Made by a program: the position numbers and the translations under genes. Under the pieces are notes generated by a model. That model was not told the DNA's origin. It worked only from the letters and a program-made list of their open reading frames with translations, and did no database searches. From positions 167,858,251 through 167,922,250 of the forward strand of contig CM060967.1 of NCBI GenBank assembly GCA_030765045.1: a stretch of DNA of 64,000 bases, written 5' to 3'. This DNA comes from Tenodera sinensis. Its lineage: Eukaryota; Arthropoda; Insecta; Mantodea; Mantidae. Of this stretch, positions 12,241 through 24,519 are shown piece by piece (position 1 is the stretch's first letter; every line of letters begins with the position of its first letter).

Positions 12241-13870
12241 CTTCCTCTATATCTGTTGAAGTTAAACCCTTCAGAATGAAGTACCTTATCAAAGCTTGTG
12301 ATTCAGTTTTACCCATTTTGTTAAAAATGTTAACACTAGTTTGCTTACATGACTAAACTTTTGCATCTGAAACTCCACAGGGCACCATCTAAAGAATATT
12401 ATTATAGTTGTATCTGGCCATCTTCACAACTTCTCTGATCAGACTGAGCTTTCAGAACACCCTATTGCTCCTATTGAAAAGTTAGACAGCATTACTCCTA
12501 CCATCATGGGAAAGTCTGTAGAAACTATATAGAAATAAAGGATAGTTGTTAGATATGTGAATGTAACAAGCTTTTTATGGGTTTAGGGACCTCAAAACAT
12601 TTTCTGCGAAACCTTAATAAGAAAATTTTTTTATACAATGCAATATTATACTCTGCTAGAGAACATATAATTTTACCACCTGTTTTACCAAAAATTCTTC
12701 ATACATTACAAACATAATGAAATATTGGAGTGCCTGAAGTAAACAAAATATGTAGGAAGAAAATGGACAATGGTCAACTAGTGAGTGATCACTTTAGAAC
12801 TAATTTATTCTGATAGTGAAAATAAAGGAATGTGAAAAGTTGGCGAGGTGCTGCCAGGACCATGTGCAAGAAAGTCATAACACTGTAGTCTATGTTAACA
12901 ATTGGATGATCATTATATGATTAAAAGAGAAGAAAGAAAATATAGTGCTTAAATTTACATGCTGCATATTGGCCTAACTCACTGGATGACACAGACATGT
13001 TCTTCAACCATGCTATTGAAAATGTAGGTGTCAATTACATTTTAATGAAAACTTTGTCAGTACACTTATGTTCTTAAGGCTTAGGATATGAGGTGAAACA
13101 TAAGTTTTTAAACACATGTTGGGTAACATGTTATATTTAAAGCCACTCATTACAAAACTCACTCGATTTGCATAGTTTTCTCAGTTATTTCTCCCAACAT
13201 CTCTGCTTCTAGTCTGTTTTTCACATTACTCCTCACAAATGCTTTTATGTAAGACAGTTTCTCTATGTTTCCCATTGTTAATAGTTATTGAGAGTTTAAC
13301 TACGAAAGATGTTTCTCTGAAATAAACTGCAGGGTTACTGCAAAGAAAAAAAAATGAGTCTTGCCCAAAATTCTCAAAGTATCAATACCAAATTTTCCAA
13401 AAAGTTTCTTGGCATGAGGTTTGATAATTCCTTCTTTGCTTTCATTGCAAAGGTTTACAAGCACAGTACTGGCCACTGTCACTGTTCTGACAATGTAGGA
13501 GAAACTTCTTGATTTGCTCACATTGGTTGTACTATACAACACTGGCTGATGCATGCAGTTTTGCACTACTAAAGAACAGGGTACAAAATAGTGCAACAAA
13601 ATTACACTGTAACAAATCCCACTCCTGATACCAGTGTGACAAATGACATTTTCCAGTTACTTTTTCAGTTACTTTATATTTTCTCATAAAACTGAAGCAC
13701 CAAAACACAGCTTTCTTTTATTGTTAACACAATTTACATTGCAACTCAAACTGTTCTGTCTTATTGTAACCTTGAAACATACTTCCCAGTCTTTCAGTTC
13801 TACTCGCCCTGTCTCACAAACAGCTGGCTTTGGCAATCACAATCACACTTCTCTTCTCGTCGCCGCACTC
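12241..13870. other. Unassigned intergenic DNA
   Basis: No convincing exon. A 99-codon minus-strand frame at 13300-13599 has no recognisable domain and no splice or start context, so it is not called as a gene. Confidence 0.4.
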
Positions 13871-13875
13871 ACTTA

Positions 13876-14835
13876 TACAAGTGTGATTCAAATATAAATG
13901 GTAATTTTGTTAAAAATATTTATTGTTTAAATCTATACACAAGTGACTACATCAACATTTCTCTATATAGCTTCCTTCACACTGTACACATTTTTGCCAA
14001 CGTTTTGGAAGCTTGAATATTCCTTCTTCAAAAAAAGTTTGAGGGCACATCGCCAACCAATTGTACACATGCTCATCGACGTCGTCGCTTTCGAAATGTT
14101 TCCCTTCAAGCGATTCTTTCATGGGTGCAAACAAAAAATAGTCTGGAGGAGACAAGTCTGGACTATAGGGAGGGTGTTCAAGGGTTTCCTAGTGCATGGC
14201 CACCATTGTGTCCATTGTCAAATTGGCGGTGTGAGGCGTTGCATTGTTTTGGAGAAGGATGACATCTCTGATGGGCATACGACGTCTTTTGCTTCAGTAG
14301 GCAGCTTTTACAGACCTTAACAATTGGCAATAGTAAGCTGCAGTCACTGTACGTCGATCATGAAGAAAATCAACCAACTTCTGATGCGATTTCTTCAACA
14401 GTGGAGCGGTGATCACCTTCAATAAGCTCTCGAACGGCATGGATGTTGTCATCTGTGAGATTTGACCTTGGACGTCGAGCATGACTTTCGTTTTCCACAA
14501 ATTCTTGGCCACCCTTAAATTGTCTGGGCCCAAGTAAACTCTCGATTCTGCGACAGTGTAGTGTCCCCAAACTGTGCCCTTAAACGAGTTAAAATCTCCG
14601 AAGGTTTAACCACTTCATTGGTTAAAAACTTGATAATAATGCGTTCCGCAACAGATGAAGGAACCTCTTGCTCACTCAAGGCTGTACTGATGCCAGAACC
14701 TAGCGAAGCAGCTAACAAAGCTAGTTCCCCCTCCCTATCACACCAACCTTCATACCCCACACTCCACCGCCCCGCTCTGAACTGCTTCCCCCATGATATG
14801 CAACAATTACCGTTTATATTTGAATTTCCCTCATA
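13876..14835 (-). mobile_element. Mariner-family transposon, internally deleted and inactive
   Basis: Near-terminal inverted repeats contain ATTCAAATATAAATGGTAAT near 13887 and its complement near 14805-14825 (one difference, ACGG for ATGG). TA dinucleotides sit at both outer edges. On the minus strand the frame starts with the N-terminal helix-turn-helix region (KPSEILTRLRAQFGD). It then jumps from TVEEIASEVG near 14390 directly to DFLHDRRTVTAAYYCQLL, so the middle of the transposase with the first catalytic Asp is missing. The second catalytic motif reads LLQNNATPHTA where the family has HDN, so that Asp is lost. The third, YSPDLSPPDYFLF, is intact (about 14130). Stops and frame changes add to the damage. 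Confidence 0.85.
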
Positions 14836-15279
14836 CAGACAAGAATGACGCTGCATGGATGTTTCTCAAAATTCACAATTTCAAACCTCTTAAATAAGCC
14901 AGCATTTAGGTCTCTAGAACAAACTGGAAACCCTTTGTTTTGCCATGTTGTCGGTCATGTATTATTTACAAGCAGTGGTGTGTGGTAGCCAGCAGTCATC
15001 ACAATAGTTACTAGCATTACATTCGTTGAATACCTAGCATGCAGTTTATAAAATACAAGACTATACAACAATGTAGATTTTTAGCACCACTTACAAATGA
15101 GATTGGGAAACATCCTTCTTTGTAAGGTAGAATCAGAAATGCTTCAAATCTGGCTATGGCACTGAATTTTCATATCTGATCCTACCCTATAAAGTTTACC
15201 TACACATGGTTCGTGTGTATTAGAACAATCAACAATTGATTGGCCTGATATATGGAAGTCATCCTTGGTACTATACGTT

Positions 15280-15545
15280 GATATTTTTATTACTAATAAA
15301 ATGTACATATATCTTGAATTTTCTGGGAATAACCTGTGAACACCTTTCTATTTTGAATGACTTCCATATAATTGGTAAAGTTTAAAAGATATGCAAAATC
15401 TTACTATTCAAAAAAGTATATATCCCAAAGTATTTACCTCAAATTTTTGAGGTTAGCCATTTCTGAGATACTCTTTGTTATTTGTTTGAATTTTCAAATA
15501 TTTACACTTTTCTAAAATGGGAAGCTGCATTCTAAAAAATCTTAC
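15280..15545 (-). repeat. Dispersed repeat family A, decayed copy
   Basis: Matches part of the family at 49540-50360 and 63050-63450. It has a 'gacttccatataattggtaaa' type segment followed by a block like 'tttctgagatactctttgtt'. Strongly diverged. Class unknown. Confidence 0.4.
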
Positions 15546-15926
15546 TATCGCTTCATTTACTGTATTGTACAACAGAATCTGTAAATGTCAACTGAAAGTT
15601 TAGCTGATTACCAAGAAGTTCTTGAAAGAATAGTTTCTAAAAGAGTGAGTAGAGAAAGTCGCTAGAATCCTACAAATTGTTAATCTCACAAATGACTTTA
15701 GTAATTAAACCAGGAAACTGCTTGCTGCTGGTTGTGACATAACGCCCACTCTGGTTGCCTAATGGGTGTTGGTAAATAGGAAACATGCTGGTACTAGTAA
15801 TTTCTCCCAAGCATTACTGGTAAGCTGGCATGATCCAGTTCTCCCTCAGACCACAGTTACATCTACAGTCTTACTGTGTTTGGAAGTAAAACATCTCTAC
15901 AAGACAGACTTTTCTGAAGATTAACA

Positions 15927-16402
15927 ATGGATACATACAACTTTGTTTCTTGTAGTATTTTATTACTAATGAACATTGTAATGCAGCAATGTTTGGCTCA
16001 ACAATTTTTGTTTGGTCCCGCTGAAATGGCCACTACTAGAACCACTACTACAAGAAGTAAAGACAAAGCAGTCACCATTCCACCAACCACCACAATGCCA
16101 ACCCCAACAGTTCCTACAAATGATAGCGTTGGTATGGAAACTGAAAGTAACATCACGCTGGGCAGCAATGGTCTCACTTGCTCCCAGATTATCAACATCA
16201 CAAGCAACAGCACTACTCTGCACTTCAGAATACCATCCATGAGCTCTACAGTTCACTGTGTCATAACAATTCATGGACAACGGGATCACCAGTTATTTCT
16301 GCAAATAACAAATATATCACTACCATCAGGGATGCTTGATTGTGAACAAGGATCTATTCAATTCTACACCTTAAAACAAGGTCTTCTTTACTTCAGAAAC
16401 AG
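15927..16402 (+). CDS. CUB-like secreted protein 2 with Pro/Tyr repeat tail, exon 1
   Basis: The start ATG opens a typical signal peptide: a hydrophobic core around SCSILLLMNIVM, then QQCLA with likely cleavage before QQFLFGP. Residues about 35-60 form a Thr/Pro-rich linker (TTRTTTTRSKD, PPTTTMPTPTVPT). From about residue 80 a CUB-like module follows, with cysteines at GLTC, TVHC and LDC, and several N-glycosylation sequons (NIT, NST). The exon ends AACAG|GTGAGA, splitting an Arg codon after two bases, and the exon at 19858 supplies the third base. In this gene, one exon holds both the first and second CUB cysteines, which in gene 1 are separated by an intron. Secreted; ligand and tissue unknown. 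Confidence 0.85.
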
Positions 16403-17161
16403 GTGAGAAAGAAAGAAATTATATACACATATGGTGAAAGAACAAGAAGTTTAAGATGTCGGTTAGTATCTAATATTTGGCAATTGGTAAAAATAGCCAA
16501 CTTGCACTCCAATATTTTGGTGTGTTGATCAAAAGCAGGCATTGGTTTCTTTCCATACTGTGACAAAATCCAGTCCAGTTGTTTTTCTATCGCATTATTC
16601 TTCTTCTAAACTTCTGCACAAAAACAATTCTCTTCTACTGACATTAACACAGTCTACAGCCTTTCGTGATATTACAACTCCCAACTATTTTCTTCTCATA
16701 ACCTTGACTCAGTCCTTTCATGGTTTCTCTTCACTTTCTCTGTCTCTCAAACACCAACTCTCACACTCATTAAGTCTTCTTCACTTTGATGTGACGTATC
16801 TTTAACAGCTGTATCGCACTGACAGACTCAAAATTGTAACTCTCTCCTGCTGTTTCCTTACCTCCTTATATACCAGAGATGACATCACAGGACCTTTCTC
16901 AACTTGCACAAACATGCCTGCATGTAGCCAAATCTTTCTCAAAGGTTCTGTAAACCCTTTGTATTACCACTTGATTGTTGTTATTCAAGTGTTTGCTCCC
17001 GTGAGTGGTATGGAGAAGCTTCATCTTGCACCTTTGTTTGCTCCTGGCCTGGTATAAGGCATGAAGTAGCTTGGCGTCATAATATATTCAAGTCCATAGA
17101 GGGTACCTAGAACATTCTGCTATGCCAATACTGTGTAGATGTTTTTTTAAATTTTAAACTA
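16403..17161. other. Intron of CUB gene 2, first part
   Basis: No coding sequence or clear repeat was identified. An 87-codon Ser/Leu-rich frame at 16542-16805 is T/C-rich low-complexity sequence and is not called. Confidence 0.5.
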
Positions 17162-17380
17162 AATTATATTGTTGTTTAACGACGCTGTCAATTGCTAAGA
17201 TCACCTCAGTGTCACCAGTGTGCCGGAATTTTGTCCTGCAGGAGTTATTTTACATGCCAGTAAATCTACTGACATGGAGCTGTCATTTTTAAGCACACTT
17301 AAAAACCATCGTTCTGGGCCAGATTTGAACCTGCGAACTTGGGATCAGTAGGCCAGCATCTAACCAACTGAGCCACCCAA
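17162..17380 (-). repeat. tRNA-derived SINE
   Basis: The minus strand begins with a tRNA-like head (GGTGGCTCAGTTGGTTAGAT, then GCAGGTTCAAATCTGG as box B, about 17317-17378). It continues through a body with a 'gacaaaattccggcacactgg' segment and ends in GTCGTTAAACAACAATAT near 17162-17185. The whole unit is in the intron of CUB gene 2, antisense to it. Confidence 0.75.
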
Positions 17381-17862
17381 AGTGATGATGTTTTTAGAGG
17401 CAGTCATGACCCGTTGGTAATCTAAAAACTGCTATGGAGGATTTTCTTGGTAGGCTAGTACTTATAATTCAGCCTCCTATGTAGATTTTCCACTGCATTC
17501 CTTAGCTTGTGACCCATGTTCTTCTTTAATTTTTGTATTGTATGTTAATGTAATTATACTTTTGATAGTCATACGACAGTGGAACAGATGATTTTCATGT
17601 AAGTTGACTGCCTTCTTGAACCAGAAAATCAACTGTTTCGTTACCTGGAATATCACAGTATGCTGGTATCCGTTGAAGTGCTACTTTTATATTTAAAATA
17701 ATTATTTTCTAACTTTATGGCATTCTATAACACAAGCTTTTGGTTGTTGTATAAGTTATTATCAATATTATAACTATTTCAGAGTCAGATAATACTGCAA
17801 ATCTTAAATTTGTTTGTTTGCTATAGATTTTGTAAGCTTAGAATGACTGTTAAAATTTCACC

Positions 17863-17916
<54 letters not shown>
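17863..17916 (+). repeat. (AGT)18 microsatellite
   Basis: Eighteen uninterrupted AGT units, followed by an A/G-rich tract. Located in the intron of CUB gene 2. Confidence 0.98.
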
Positions 17917-18039
17917 TTAAACTTAAAAAAAGAAAGAAAAAGAAAAAAAGAAGACATACTGCATTAGCACTAGTACCATCATTATTTGATAAGCTTCACG
18001 GTAGACATAGCCATTGGGCAGCATATTTTAAATTAATTC

Positions 18040-19480
18040 CTTCTAGTGAATATGTGCTTCAAAACACAATGGTTTACGATTTTTAAATTCTTCTGCTAAC
18101 CGTAGATAGTGTTCAATAACAAATAGGTCTAAAGTGACTTTTGTTTGTAAGTTTACTTTTATGTATGGGAGTTTTAATTTCAGTTTGATTCCTTGGACCT
18201 TTTATTAAGGAAGTTTTAAAGTGGTTTTCTTTTGCTATAGGGTAGTTCCATTAGTTTTTCATATTATATGACAGTTCTCTTTCAATGTGAAGATTAAGTT
18301 CTTGAATTATCTGTTAAAATTTGTATAGCAAATATTGGATTAGTTTTAATAGTCCAGTTACTAAACAAAGAATTTGGTTTTGTAGAATATTAAGTTTCTC
18401 TAATTTACTGTTATTATTCACAATATTTCAAAGTTGGTTTAGTATACATCTTGTAAATGGGTTCAAAATTAGTGTGGTACTTCCCACTTTTTCATGCTAG
18501 TCTTTCTAATAGTCTCACTACTTTTAACATGTATTATCACAGTGTTTATCCCCATGTTAAAACAATACCTAAATATTTGGCTTCACATATTCCTGTAAGC
18601 ACTTTTCCTTATAGTTCTTGTGAAATATTGAACCGGTTCTTCCTTAGTGAGAAAAGTTGATAATTTGTTTTCTGGATATTTATTTCCATCAAATTATTGG
18701 ATGTGCAATTCAATAGTGTTATCAAGGACTGTAATGTTGTATTTATTAATGTTTCACTTTAACATTTTTGGTTTAGAGTTCCCTAAGACATCTTCTGCAA
18801 ACATTAAGACTCTTGATTGCACTTTTTGCAACTGGCAGAGAAGACCATTGGTGTGGTGCACCTTGGATTTTCTGCTGATATTTTGATGACTGGTCATTAG
18901 TCATTACGTTTGGTATCAATAAACTGTTGGATAATGAATTCACTAGATAATGTAGCATTCTGCCTTGAACTTCTAAAAATTAAATTTTTTGAGTAGTCTG
19001 TATCTCCAGATAGTCATAATGGGCCTTGAAAATCAATAAATACTGCTAAAGTATTTTCTTCTCTGTTCAATGCATCTTTAATGTCCAGACTAACATTCAG
19101 AATTTGTTGATTGGTGTTTTCTAAACCATGCTTGGTTAATCTTAATTAAGCTTTTTTTCTTTCTAAAAATCAATTAAATCAATTACAAATAATTTTTTCC
19201 ATAATTTTTGCAAAATACGTTGCTAAGTACTATTGGGTGATAACTTCAAAAATTATCTGCTGGTTTGTTTGATTTCAGAATAGGTATTATTATACATCGC
19301 CCCAAACAATTCATCTGGTATTTTTGTATTCCATGATCACTTTATAGAGATTTAAGATTTGTAATTTTGCTTCTTTTCCCGGTGGTATTTCTGTATGTGT
19401 AATATCAGGACATGGAGATTTTTTCATTTTAGGCTATCAATTGCAATGTTCAATGTTTTAATACTGAATTCTTAGTTAAA
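18040..19480 (-). mobile_element. Decayed LINE reverse transcriptase remnant
   Basis: Minus-strand translation in shifting frames recovers several pieces of a non-LTR reverse transcriptase. Near 19000-19060 is NREENTLAVFIDFQ, the motif around the first palm Asp. Near 18780 is MFAEDVL, a degenerate form of the (Y/A)xDD region. Near 18100 is LAEEFKNR from the C-terminal part. Stops and frameshifts are frequent. Clade not determined. It occupies most of the second half of the CUB gene 2 intron. Confidence 0.6.
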
Positions 19481-19857
19481 TATGATATCTTTAAGTTTAG
19501 TTATTGCTGTTAATTTCTTTTTAAAATGGGCTCTCAATGGAAATTAAACTATTTAATTTTTTTTTAATTCCACTGTTTTGCAAAATGCATTAGACTTCTA
19601 TGGTGGCCATGTAGGCACCAAAGATTTTATCAAAAACAATCTGAATTGCTAAGTGGAATTTGAGATACAGTGTGATAAATAATAAACATTGCACTGCGTT
19701 AATTTAGTATGCTTGAGTGCCTTTCATGTTCACTGTTTTCTTGAAATAAAACCATGCTTGTCAATATGGTGTAAATTTGCATGAAGCCACAGGTTATTCT
19801 GAAACATTGTAGTAACACTTCATAAACAAACTTAAATTTGTTAATCTTCTTTTACAG

Positions 19858-20920
19858 AAGTTGCAATTCCACATATTCACTGCCTCAGTTAACAACAGAG
19901 AATAATATTGCAGTTCTCACAGTTACATCTGCTAACAGCAAAAAGGAGCAATATTTTGAATTGGAAGTACAATCAACAGAGGCAAACATGGAAGGTTATG
20001 GGTATCAATATGGACATTCAGGAACTAGCTTTGGATTACCAAGTATAGCTTATGTGCCTGATGTCACTCATGAGCCACCGTACTTCACATATGGTCAATT
20101 AGGTGAAGACTATGGACAACCCAGTGTCATCTATGGGCCTCCAAGACACAACTACGGACCTCCGAGCACTACCATTGGGCCTCCAAGACCCACTTATGGA
20201 CCTCCAAGCAGTAGCTATGGGCCTCCGAGACCCACCTATGGACCTCCAAGCAGTAGCTATGGGCCTCCGAGACCCACTTATGGACCACCAAGCCCTAGCT
20301 ATGGGCCACCGAGACCCACCTATGGACCTCCAAGTCCTAGCTATGGGCCACCGAGACCCACCTATGGACCTCCAAGCAGTAGCTATGGGCCACCAAGACC
20401 CACCTATGGACCTCCGAGCCCAACCTACTGGCCACCGAGACCCACCTATGGACCTCCAAGCACTACCATTGGGCCTCCCAGACCCACTTATGGACCTCCT
20501 CCGAACCCTAATTATGGACCACCAAGCCCTACCCAAGGACCTCCAAACGCTACCTATAGTCCACCTGGAGGTCCTGGTTATCCAACTCACAATTCAGGAA
20601 ACCATTCTAGCTTTCTTAGAGAATATAAACACTTCGGTGATAACATTGATCGCCAATACAATCCTATTAGTGATTATGGATATGAACCTGAACATGAACA
20701 CAATGCACATGATTACTATGATCACTCTACTCCACCAAGTGCCCCATCTTATGATGGCTATGAACACCATTGTGACAATGATTGTGACAAACAGCCCTGG
20801 AAAGCAATTAATTCAATATCCCATCAAGGTGACACTTACCATGATCCATATTCCAGTCCTCTCTATGCATGGCTCACAAGTGGAACCAAACCAAGATACT
20901 GGTCCAATGAATTACACTAA
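19858..20920 (+). CDS. CUB-like secreted protein 2 with Pro/Tyr repeat tail, last exon
   Basis: The acceptor CTTTTACAG precedes the exon. Its first base completes an Arg codon, giving RNR|SCNSTYSLPQ, with the fourth CUB cysteine. The CUB module ends around FELEVQST. A Gly/Tyr-rich linker follows. About nine copies of a 14-residue unit of the form GPPRPTYGPPSSSY then run from 20135 to 20557, with SPS, SPT, STTI and PNPN variants. The C-terminal 110 residues are rich in His, Tyr, Asp and Asn, with one Cys pair motif (HHCDNDCDK), and end at TAA 20918-20920. ATTAAA at 21011 may serve as a polyadenylation signal. Together with exon 1 the protein has about 513 residues. YGPP-type repeats are common in insect cuticle, eggshell, silk and glue proteins, so a structural extracellular role is plausible but not shown. 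Confidence 0.85.
20135..20557 (+). repeat. Coding tandem repeat, 42-bp unit (GPPRPTYGPPSSSY)
   Basis: The unit repeats in frame about nine times, with synonymous changes scattered among copies (GGG/GGA, CCT/CCA/CCG) but a fixed GPP-x3-Y spacing. Units alternate a GPPRPTY half with a GPPS(S/P)(S/T)Y half. Two STTI variants at about 20161-20175 and 20458-20472 and one TYWPP unit break the pattern. Confidence 0.95.
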
Positions 20921-21299
20921 CCATTCCAACTGTATTCTTTTGTAAAAATGTACAATCAGAACAAAATATGTAACACAAATCTGGCATGCAGTTTAGCGAT
21001 GGTAAGAAAGATTAAAGTAGTTGTCTAGATTATGGTATTTCGTGTGTTTAATTAAAGGTAATTTCTGCCTATGAACATTAAATATTTTGTCAAACAACAG
21101 TTACAAGGTTCAATTCCTGGATGCTCCCCTCCCCAAGGCAGAGTATGGCAGTTTGAACATGACTGTTACGAAGTTAAAATGGATTACAACCTAATGTTAA
21201 AAACCTTATGGCATCAGGTGAATACCACCACATTGTTTCTAAAAAAACCATCAGTATCAAGTAGTTAAAGGAAGCTATACAATACAAAACAATTTAAAA

Positions 21300-22260
21300 A
21301 ATCTGATGTTGCAGTCACATTACTTTCTCTACTCTTGAACTGTTCTTGCAAACTCTTATTCATCTAACTTCATGATAAATATTTGCAGAAATTATCTTAC
21401 TGCTAATTTTGTTGTAGGTGCAAGGAGAATATGGGAATACAGTACTCTTTGAACGACAGTCAAATCTTTTACAGCTAGTCCATATATGAAGGCATTGACA
21501 TTCCATTCTCTTTGCACAGCCAAGAGATAAAGTCATAAAGACCTTCCATTTGAGAACAGCTTCAGAACTGCAAAAATCTCACAAATAACCAGAATGGTTC
21601 ACTCCACAAAAAAAAATGCATTTGGACCTAACTAGTGTGTTTTAATGCGACCTACATTTTTGTATAGTAAGATTCGGTCTATCAGTTTACCACTTATGCA
21701 AAAGTCATCAAGAGTAAACAGGATTACATGGGCTATAGCCAAAAAATTCAAAATATATATTTCAATTGCCGTAAAAATATCTTAAAAATATAGCATTTTA
21801 ATCAAGATTGTTAAGACCCATTTTTGAGAAAAGCAAATTTTTTGAAAAATTTTCCATGTAAAGGTTAGTTTATGGTGGAAGAATTTTCTTCAAAATCTTT
21901 ATGTCGCAGCCGTAAATGATATTAAACTCAAAAATACCAACTTTGGTTTTTGATTGGCTAATCGTTTTTGAGTTATGTTGTTCATGGCTGGCTGGCAGGC
22001 AGGCAGGCACGCACGCACGCACGTACACACACATGCATGCACGCACGCACACACACAGGCCTTTTTCTAAAAATGCCTTTTTTCGGATTCAAGTGTCCTC
22101 AAAACATATTCCTGGTGAAATCTTGGCATTGCAATTTTGGGTCAAATACAATATTTCCCCTACTACTACACATAGAAGAGAAAGTAAAAACCAAACTAAC
22201 AATTCACAATTTAGTAAAATTTTAGACTTTATGTATATACTGGGTTTATTATTAATGACA
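21300..22260 (+). repeat. Dispersed repeat family A, long copy
   Basis: Shares collinear sequence with 35086-36120, 49540-50360 (inverted) and 63050-63450 (inverted). Markers are ACTTTCTCTACTC, then TTTACCACTTATGCAAAAGT, TTTTCCATGTAAAGG, AATACCAACTTTGGTTTT and a CA/GC-rich microsatellite (21990-22050). No coding capacity was recognised. Confidence 0.85.
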
Positions 22261-22599
22261 TGATTGGCAGTCAGCAGGCCTAACCTAACACAAATCAGGT
22301 TGAAAGACCTTGCTCTATGATAGCCTAGCTCTCATGCCTACAGAGAGTACACATGAATGAACTTCTTTAAACTTTAGATGCAATTGACACAATGTGCTAC
22401 CCCATCTTGGAGTTGCTTATTTTTTATTTCTTGTTTCTTCGCCTTTTGTTGTATACACAAGAATAGTCCTAAAAGTATGGTCTCCAAAGTGTTGAGGCCG
22501 CAGAGAAAATACTTGCATGGTTGTTGGTCACACTGTTGTGTTTGTTGCTTTCTCCACTCTTTACAGAAACCAACACACAGCTGCTGCAGCATTCAGTCT

Positions 22600-23270
22600 T
22601 GGCAGCAAGTTTTAATGGAGCTCCTGTTTGCTACTAACGCCAGGTGCAAAGTTTGTGCAGTTGTTCAGTTTTTTAATGCAATAGGCATTAACCAATCAAA
22701 ATTCAACAATTGACAGTGTACGGGGAGACATGCATGGCAGTCAAAAACATCCACAAGTGAGACCGAACAACAATGATGTGAGTGGCAGCATTCTGACACA
22801 TCCAAGCCACAAAAATTCTAAACAATATAGTCTGCTAGTAAAGTCATGGCAACTCTGTTTTTGGATCAATGGAGGTTATTGTTGGCCAATTTCATGGCTC
22901 CAGGGATCACAATAAATCTCCACAGGTATTGTGAGACACTAAGAAAAAAGAGGAATGTTGAGCAAGAGCATAAACCTTCTCCACAACAATGCACACTGTC
23001 CATCAAACTGTGGATCTTCTGCAAGTGCAGACTTAGCACCCTTGTTTCCCAAGTTTAAATAACACTTGAGTGGAAAGTGCTTCAGCAATGACAAGATGAA
23101 AGATGAGGTTCAAAGCTTCTGATGAAATCGTACAACATACATACAAAAACTGCCACAATAGTTCTAAAAATTCATTCATCAAAATGTTTATGTGGAAAAG
23201 TAAAATGTTAAGGCTTCAAAACTATGTACCATGTATTGAAAATAAATGTTTCTTTATATTTTTAAAAAAA
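22600..23270 (+). mobile_element. Mariner-like transposase remnant
   Basis: A frame running through 22846-23058 encodes KVMATLFLDQWRLLLANFMA, then GITINLHRYCETLRK. This matches the mariner catalytic-core layout around its first Asp (normally FWDxxG). Downstream, near 23205, YVPCIENKCFFIF resembles the C-terminal end of these transposases. Stops interrupt the frames, and the second and third catalytic motifs are not recognisable. Confidence 0.6.
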
Positions 23271-23549
23271 TAGACATTACTTTTGGATTTACCCTCATAT
23301 AATAAGTATAATATATCCACTATTTGCTTTTATACCTCATTATCCTTTTCCATATTTTCTCCACTTTGCTTTATATTTCTTTTAATCATCTTTATTCTGT
23401 TCCCCCCCCCCCTTTCTCCATATATTCACTTGATCTTTATTTAACTATGTTGCTAACTCTTAGCTCCACTGCAAAATGTGTCCATATCTCTAGTATTAAA
23501 TTATCTTCCCTTTTCTCTATCATCACATTCCAGAATGAAATACCAGTTA

Positions 23550-23765
23550 TAGTGCTTTTCAAATGGGAAGAGTTCTGATCTGCAGCCAATGAGGTACGTT
23601 TACATGCACAGCACTGCAAGCTCATTACACCCACTCTTCATATTTCTTGGCGCGTGTCAAGCCCCACTTAAGGGGAAAGCAATATGACAACACAACAGGA
23701 CTCTGATTGGTTACCAGCCTGGAGACACTCAAGGACAAACTCCTTCCCATTTGAAAAGCACAGTA
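23550..23765. mobile_element. MITE candidate with inverted repeats, TA-flanked
   Basis: GTGCTTTTCAAATGGGAAG at 23552-23570 is matched by its exact complement CTTCCCATTTGAAAAGCAC at 23743-23761. TA dinucleotides lie just outside both ends. The roughly 215-bp interior is non-coding. The size and TA flanks suit a Tc1/mariner-derived MITE. Confidence 0.6.
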
Positions 23766-24519
23766 GAAAAATATCTATTACATTTAGTGCATCTCCCCCT
23801 TTCTTCTCCCTCTTAGGCCACTTCAACTCTTCACACCTATCCTTATACCCCATTCTGGCCTCTTTGTTGCATACTTTGATGTATTTTTCTCTTCTCCATT
23901 CCACTTCTAAATATCTATAACCTATTAACGACCTGTTTTTTTAAACTGCTTACAATTTCTTGTTTTTCAGTATCCTCTTTTCTCATTCTAATTTCTTTAC
24001 AGAAACCCTTTTGTTTCTTTCTGTTCCTATTTCCTCCGTTGTCTATACTCTGTGCATCCAAGTTTCTTTTTCCCTCCCATTTTCTCCTGTATAACCATAT
24101 ATTGTTTTACCTACAGAGTGATGGCATTATAGCTCATTCCAATGTTGTTTGGTTGATGTATGATAGGAATAACGCTATGTAAAGTGGTCTATTGATTGTG
24201 TTTACTGTGCGAGATTCTCATGGTGTGTACTGCAGAATAGTGTATGTTTATTATGTAGAGTTTTGCTTGAATAGGATAACATTATAACTGGGAATTTGAT
24301 TTGCTACACAAATTACCTTATGTCACCATTCCACAATTTATAGGATATTCGAAAAGTAGTGCCTGTCTAAGGAGGCAGGAAGGAAAGGGGAAAATGAAAG
24401 AAAAAAGACATCAGACAAAAATTAGACAGATATGGAGCTGTTATGAAAAGAACTAAGAAAATTACCGCTTCACATTATACATTTTTAATAAATATCTAAC
24501 CAACTTGCTCTCTAGATCT
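23766..24519. other. Unassigned DNA
   Basis: Pyrimidine-rich on the plus strand (23770-24080), with no start or splice-supported exon and no recognised repeat. The rest is ordinary AT-rich sequence. Confidence 0.4.

Noticed and set aside
17863..17916. CRISPR-like or regulatory array
   Set aside because: Simple (AGT)n microsatellite without spacers.
20099..20590. 163-codon minus-strand frame (Trp/Ser/Arg-rich)
   Set aside because: Mirror frame of the GPP repeat on the plus strand; its regularity only reflects the repeat.
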